Shown here in pieces: positions 34,245 to 37,173 of a stretch of 37,173 bases of DNA (its first letter is position 1; every line of letters starts with the position of its first letter). This stretch comes from Blastococcus sp. KM273128 (GTDB lineage Bacteria; Actinomycetota; Actinomycetes; Mycobacteriales; Geodermatophilaceae). The notes below the pieces were generated by a model. It searched no databases and had not been told where the DNA came from. It saw nothing but the letters and a program-made list of their open reading frames with translations. The position numbers were made by a program, and so were the translations under genes. The stretch lies in the NCBI RefSeq assembly GCF_021698975.1, contig NZ_SSXA01000037.1, positions 1 through 37,173 on the forward strand, given 5' to 3'.

Positions 34245-35114
34245 ATGGCTGACCCCTCCCCCGGGCGGACCGTCCTCGAGCAGCCGCCGAGCATGCCGGC
34301 GCTCTTCGCCAAGGCCGTCCTCACCGCGCGCGGCCGGGGCGGCGAGCTGCCCGGCACCCGGCTCGCGCGCACCGGTGTGACCGTCGATCCGGCGAACCTC
34401 GCCGGGTACGCCCGCGTCTGCCGGTTCCCGCTGGCCGATGCGTTGCCGGCGACCTACCCGCACGTGCTCGCCTTCCCGCTGCAGATCGCGCTGATGAGCG
34501 ACCGCGCGTTCCCGCTGGCCCTCCCCGGGCTGGTGCACGTGCGCAACCGCATCGACGTGCTGCGCCCGATCGCCACGACCGAGACGCTGGACCTCGAGGT
34601 CTGGGCCGAGCGGTTCGCCCGGCACCGCAGCGGGGCGACGGTCGACCTGTGCGCGTCGGTGCGGTCGGCGGGCGCCGAGGTGTGGCGGTCGCGGTCGACG
34701 TACCTGGCGCGCGGTGCGCGGGCGCCCGAAGGGGCACCGGAATCCGATGTGACGGTGGCGGTGGGCGACCTGGACCGCGCGGTCGCGACGTGGCGGGTGC
34801 CCGCCGACGCCGGCCGCCGCTACGCCGCGGTCTCCGGTGACGTGAACCCGATCCACCTCTCGGGGCTGGCCGCCAAGGCGTTCGGCTTCAAGCGGGCGAT
34901 CGCCCACGGCATGTGGGTCAAGGCGCGGGTGCTGGCCGCGCTGGAGAACCGGTTGCCCGAGTTCTCCACCGTCGACGTCGCCTTCCGCAAACCGCTCTTC
35001 CTGCCCTCGACGGTCACGCTGTCGACGGCGCAGGCCGGTGGCGGCTGGGACGCCGCGGTCCGCAACGCGAGGAGCGGCACCGAGCACCTGGTGGCGGCGA
35101 TCCGGCCGCGCTGA
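34245..35114 (+). CDS. MaoC-family 3-hydroxyacyl-CoA dehydratase, HtdX-like
   Basis: 289-aa double-hotdog hydratase. The C-terminal half holds the catalytic motif YAAVSGDVNPIHLSGLAAKAFGF with Asp199 and His204; the N-terminal half has lost it, as is normal. It resembles M. tuberculosis HtdX (Rv0241c, 280 aa). The start codon is one base after the reductase stop, so the two are tightly coupled and probably catalyse successive steps between enoyl-, 3-hydroxy- and 3-ketoacyl-CoA, finishing at the thiolase. Confidence 0.93.
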   Translation: MADPSPGRTVLEQPPSMPALFAKAVLTARGRGGELPGTRLARTGVTVDPANLAGYARVCRFPLADALPATYPHVLAFPLQIALMSDRAFPLALPGLVHVRNRIDVLRPIATTETLDLEVWAERFARHRSGATVDLCASVRSAGAEVWRSRSTYLARGARAPEGAPESDVTVAVGDLDRAVATWRVPADAGRRYAAVSGDVNPIHLSGLAAKAFGFKRAIAHGMWVKARVLAALENRLPEFSTVDVAFRKPLFLPSTVTLSTAQAGGGWDAAVRNARSGTEHLVAAIRPR

Positions 35115-35391
35115 GGGCGCCGCGGGTCCGCCCGTCCCGCGCCGGCAGCCCGGCAGCGGTGGGCAGATCCGCACGAGCCGGACCGGGTCTTTCGTCGCCT
35201 TCTCGGCTGGATACCGCGACGCCCAGCAGCGGTTTCCCGCGGATGATCACGGTCCGGCCACGCGCCACCACAGGCGTCACCGGGCGCATGTCGGGGGCGC
35301 TCGCCGTCTGCGACGGAGTGGTCTCGTAACGCCGCGTCCGACGAGCGGGCGCGCGTCCCGGGCGCCATCCGGGCCCCTCCAGGGAGTCGGC
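35115..35391 (+). other. Gene-free leader with possible structured RNA
   Basis: No credible reading frame occurs on either strand. ATCCGC (35167-35172) and GCCGGACC (35177-35184) are followed in the same order by their complements GCGGAT (35239-35244) and GGTCCGGC (35251-35258), an A-B-A'-B' order typical of a pseudoknot, with a CGTCGC/GCGACG stem (35193-35198, 35216-35221) inside. I do not recognise a known riboswitch. Promoter position unclear. Confidence 0.3.
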
Positions 35392-37014
35392 GTGCACCTC
35401 GCCCCACCGTCCCGGCGTGCGCTCGGCCTCACGGCCGTCGGCGCCATCGCCATGTCCACCACCGTCTTCGCCCTCGGCGGGGTCGCCCAGGCGGCGCCGG
35501 CGCCGTCCTGGTCCGCGTCCGGGTCCGGCGACACCGCGCCCGTGCCGGCCGGGATCTGCCAGGTCCACTGGAAGGTGACCGGGGCCTCCGGCGGGGACGC
35601 GAGCGACGGCACCGCCGGGGCCCTCGGCGGCGAGCTGGAGATCTGGACCCTCGCCACCGTCGGGGACGTGTACACGCTGAGCCCGGGCAGCGCGGGCGCC
35701 GTCGGTGTCGCCGACGGAAGCGCCGCCGCCGGTGGCACGAACGCCAGTGGTGAGAGCTCGACGCAGGGCGGCACCGGCGGTAGCGACGGATCCGGTGGCG
35801 GCGGCGCGGCCAGCGTCGTCCAGGACGGCGGCTCGGTGTACCTGCTCGCCTACGGCGGCGACGGGGGCGGTGCCACCGGGGGCGCAGGTGGCGGCGACGA
35901 GGTGAACGTCGGTCCGAGGCCGCTCGACGCCTGGCAGAAGGGCCCGGCCGAGGTCCCGGGCGCAGGCTCGATCACCGCGGAGGGGATCCCGTGCGCGCCT
36001 CTCCCGCCCTACTTCATCGGCATGGAGTCCGGCGACCGGGCGCTGTCCCTGCACTTCGCCGACATGCCGACCAGCGGCCCAGCCGCGGCGCCCACGGTCG
36101 GCTTCGAGTACACGATCGACGGCGGCGTGACGTGGCTGCCGTTGGCCGCCGACCCCGCGGACGACACGTCCTGGGTGACGATCACCGGCCTGACCAACGG
36201 CACCGCCTACACCGTCCAGCTGCGGGCCCTCGGTGGCTCCGACACGGTCCCCAGCGAGCCCAGCAACCCGCTGACCGCCACCCCGTACGCGCCGGTCGGG
36301 ACCCCGACCAACGTCGTGGTCACCCCCGGTTCGTCGTCGACCACGATCACCTGGGACGCCCCTGCGCCGGTCCCCGGCGCGGCCGCCGTCGACTCCTACG
36401 AGGTCGTCCACACCTCGGGCGGTGAGCTCGGCGGCTGGTTCTGCGGCACCGACCGGGACGTCCGCACGTGCACCGGGTACCTGGCGCCGGGCAGGGAGTA
36501 CACGCTCCGGGTGGTCGCGCTCGGCACCGACGGGCTGTACGGCGCGCCCGCCGAGGTCACGACGGGTGTGATCCCCTTCCCCGCGACCGTCCCGGCCGCG
36601 AACGGCCGGCTGCAGAAGGCCGGGGCCGCCGGCAGCACCGTCGCACCGGGGCAGAAGGTCACCCTGACCGGTGCAGGGTTCAGCCCGGGGTCGGAGGTGA
36701 CGGTGCTCGTCTACTCGGAGCCGCAGGTGCTCGCCACCACGGTCGCGGACGGTGACGGTCGCATCTCGGTCGAGGTGACGGTTCCCGCCGGGCTCGCCGC
36801 GGGCGACCACACGCTCGTCGCCATAGGCGTCGATGCGGCGGGCCACCCGTACACCCTGACCCTGCCGATCACCGTCTCCGGTGGGACCACCGGTTCCGGC
36901 GGCCTCGCGTACACGGGTGCCGACATCGCCTTCCCGGCCATCGGCGGCGTGGCCGCGCTCGCGGTCGGCGGCGCGCTGGTGCTCGCCGGCCGACGCCGGG
37001 GCGCCGCCGGCTGA
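35392..37014 (+). CDS. Sortase-anchored surface protein with Fn3 domains (LAXTG signal)
   Basis: 540-aa exported protein. Signal peptide about 1-35 (RRALGLTAVGAIAM, cut near AQA). A Gly/Ser/Thr-rich stretch lies at about 104-170, two fibronectin type III-like domains at about 204-300 (TNGTAYTVQLRAL) and 301-393 (LAPGREYTLRVVAL), and an IPT/TIG-like beta domain at about 410-495 (VTLTGAGFSPGS). The C-terminus has LAYTG (505-509), a hydrophobic helix and GRRRGAAG. LAXTG is the recognition motif of class E sortases of high-GC actinobacteria; no sortase gene is in the window. GTG start with GGGAG 6 nt upstream. Possible adhesin; ligand unknown. Confidence 0.88.
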   Translation: MHLAPPSRRALGLTAVGAIAMSTTVFALGGVAQAAPAPSWSASGSGDTAPVPAGICQVHWKVTGASGGDASDGTAGALGGELEIWTLATVGDVYTLSPGSAGAVGVADGSAAAGGTNASGESSTQGGTGGSDGSGGGGAASVVQDGGSVYLLAYGGDGGGATGGAGGGDEVNVGPRPLDAWQKGPAEVPGAGSITAEGIPCAPLPPYFIGMESGDRALSLHFADMPTSGPAAAPTVGFEYTIDGGVTWLPLAADPADDTSWVTITGLTNGTAYTVQLRALGGSDTVPSEPSNPLTATPYAPVGTPTNVVVTPGSSSTTITWDAPAPVPGAAAVDSYEVVHTSGGELGGWFCGTDRDVRTCTGYLAPGREYTLRVVALGTDGLYGAPAEVTTGVIPFPATVPAANGRLQKAGAAGSTVAPGQKVTLTGAGFSPGSEVTVLVYSEPQVLATTVADGDGRISVEVTVPAGLAAGDHTLVAIGVDAAGHPYTLTLPITVSGGTTGSGGLAYTGADIAFPAIGGVAALAVGGALVLAGRRRGAAG

Positions 37015-37030
37015 CCCGACGCTCCACCCA

Positions 37031-37067
37031 CGGCGGCCGCCGTCCCTCCCCGGGGCGGCGGCCGCCG
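37031..37067 (+). terminator. Hairpin after the surface protein gene
   Basis: CGGCGGCCGCCG occurs at 37031-37042 and again at 37056-37067. The segment is self-complementary, so the two copies form a 12-bp stem with a 13-nt loop. It starts 16 nt after the stop. No T-tract. Confidence 0.6.
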
Positions 37068-37118
37068 GCGTCTGCGCACCCGGCTGGTCATCGCCCGCAC
37101 CGCCTCGGGCGTGCACGT

Positions 37119-37173
37119 GCGCAGAGGCGACCCGGCCCGGCGGGCGGCGGGCCGGGCCGGGTCGCCTCTGCGC
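37119..37173. repeat. 22-bp perfect inverted repeat at the right edge
   Basis: The segment 37119-37140 (GCGCAGAGGCGACCCGG and so on) is exactly complementary to 37152-37173 across an 11-nt loop. The symmetry reaches the last base of the window, so it may extend further. It probably acts as a terminator, perhaps for a convergent gene beyond the edge. Confidence 0.6.

Noticed and set aside
35115..35391. c-di-GMP or c-di-AMP riboswitch before the surface protein
   Set aside because: The conserved blocks of the GEMM-I and ydaO classes are not present, so only an unassigned structured leader is claimed.

Overview
The window is about 37 kb of very GC-rich DNA (low-to-mid 70s % by eye) with dense G/C-ending codons, many GTG starts and 4-nt stop/start overlaps. 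Gene content and family variants (GuaB1-type IMPDH-like reductase, proteasome activator Bpa, FabG4-type ketoreductase, HtdX- and HtdZ-like hydratases, FolP2-type DHPS paralogue, LAXTG sortase signal) point to a chromosomal segment of a high-GC actinobacterium. My best guess is a Geodermatophilaceae-like organism, inferred from protein flavour and intergenic repeats, not from a search. I see no phage, plasmid, IS transposase, tRNA, rRNA or CRISPR.

Layout. 1-200: a double palindromic site at the left edge and a repeat hairpin. 196-1964 (-): guaB1 and a coupled zincin-like metallopeptidase. 2220-3411 (+): a secreted protein and a lipoprotein of unknown role. 3416-6319 (-): a CheY-like response regulator, a membrane-anchored HEAT-repeat protein and a processive family-2 glycosyltransferase (with an apparent frameshift), each joined by a GTGA overlap; divergent from them is a 925-aa hybrid histidine kinase (6451-9228, +). 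9284-12283 (+): serS and two HAD phosphatases. 12535-14172 (+): a chemoreceptor framed by 92-bp direct repeats. 14329-16034 (-): an AbiEi/nuclease-like orphan and bpa. 16123-18332: a class-V aminotransferase and a quinone oxidoreductase, meeting tail to tail. 18503-22016: acyl-CoA ligase, thioesterase, folP2-like gene, MaoC hydratase. 22260-25459 (-): serine hydrolase, HU protein, a small DUF1059 protein, an EAL-CBS phosphodiesterase. 25625-28381 (+): a GAF-PAS-GAF-GAF-PP2C phosphatase. 28626-35114: a fatty-acid module with acyl-CoA oxidase-like enzyme and TetR (-) divergent from thiolase, FabG4-like reductase and HtdX-like hydratase (+). 35392-37014 (+): a sortase-anchored surface protein with Fn3 domains.

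Themes. (1) Signal transduction is over-represented: hybrid kinase, response regulator, chemoreceptor, c-di-GMP phosphodiesterase and PP2C phosphatase. The kinase/regulator/HEAT/glycosyltransferase island looks like a phosphorelay-controlled glycan synthase and is the best candidate here for an under-described system. (2) Beta-oxidation or lipid-remodelling enzymes are grouped under a TetR regulator with a GGTACC-box candidate operator. (3) Intergenic spaces carry several families of inverted repeats, mostly placed right after stop codons, which look like portable terminators or REP-like elements.
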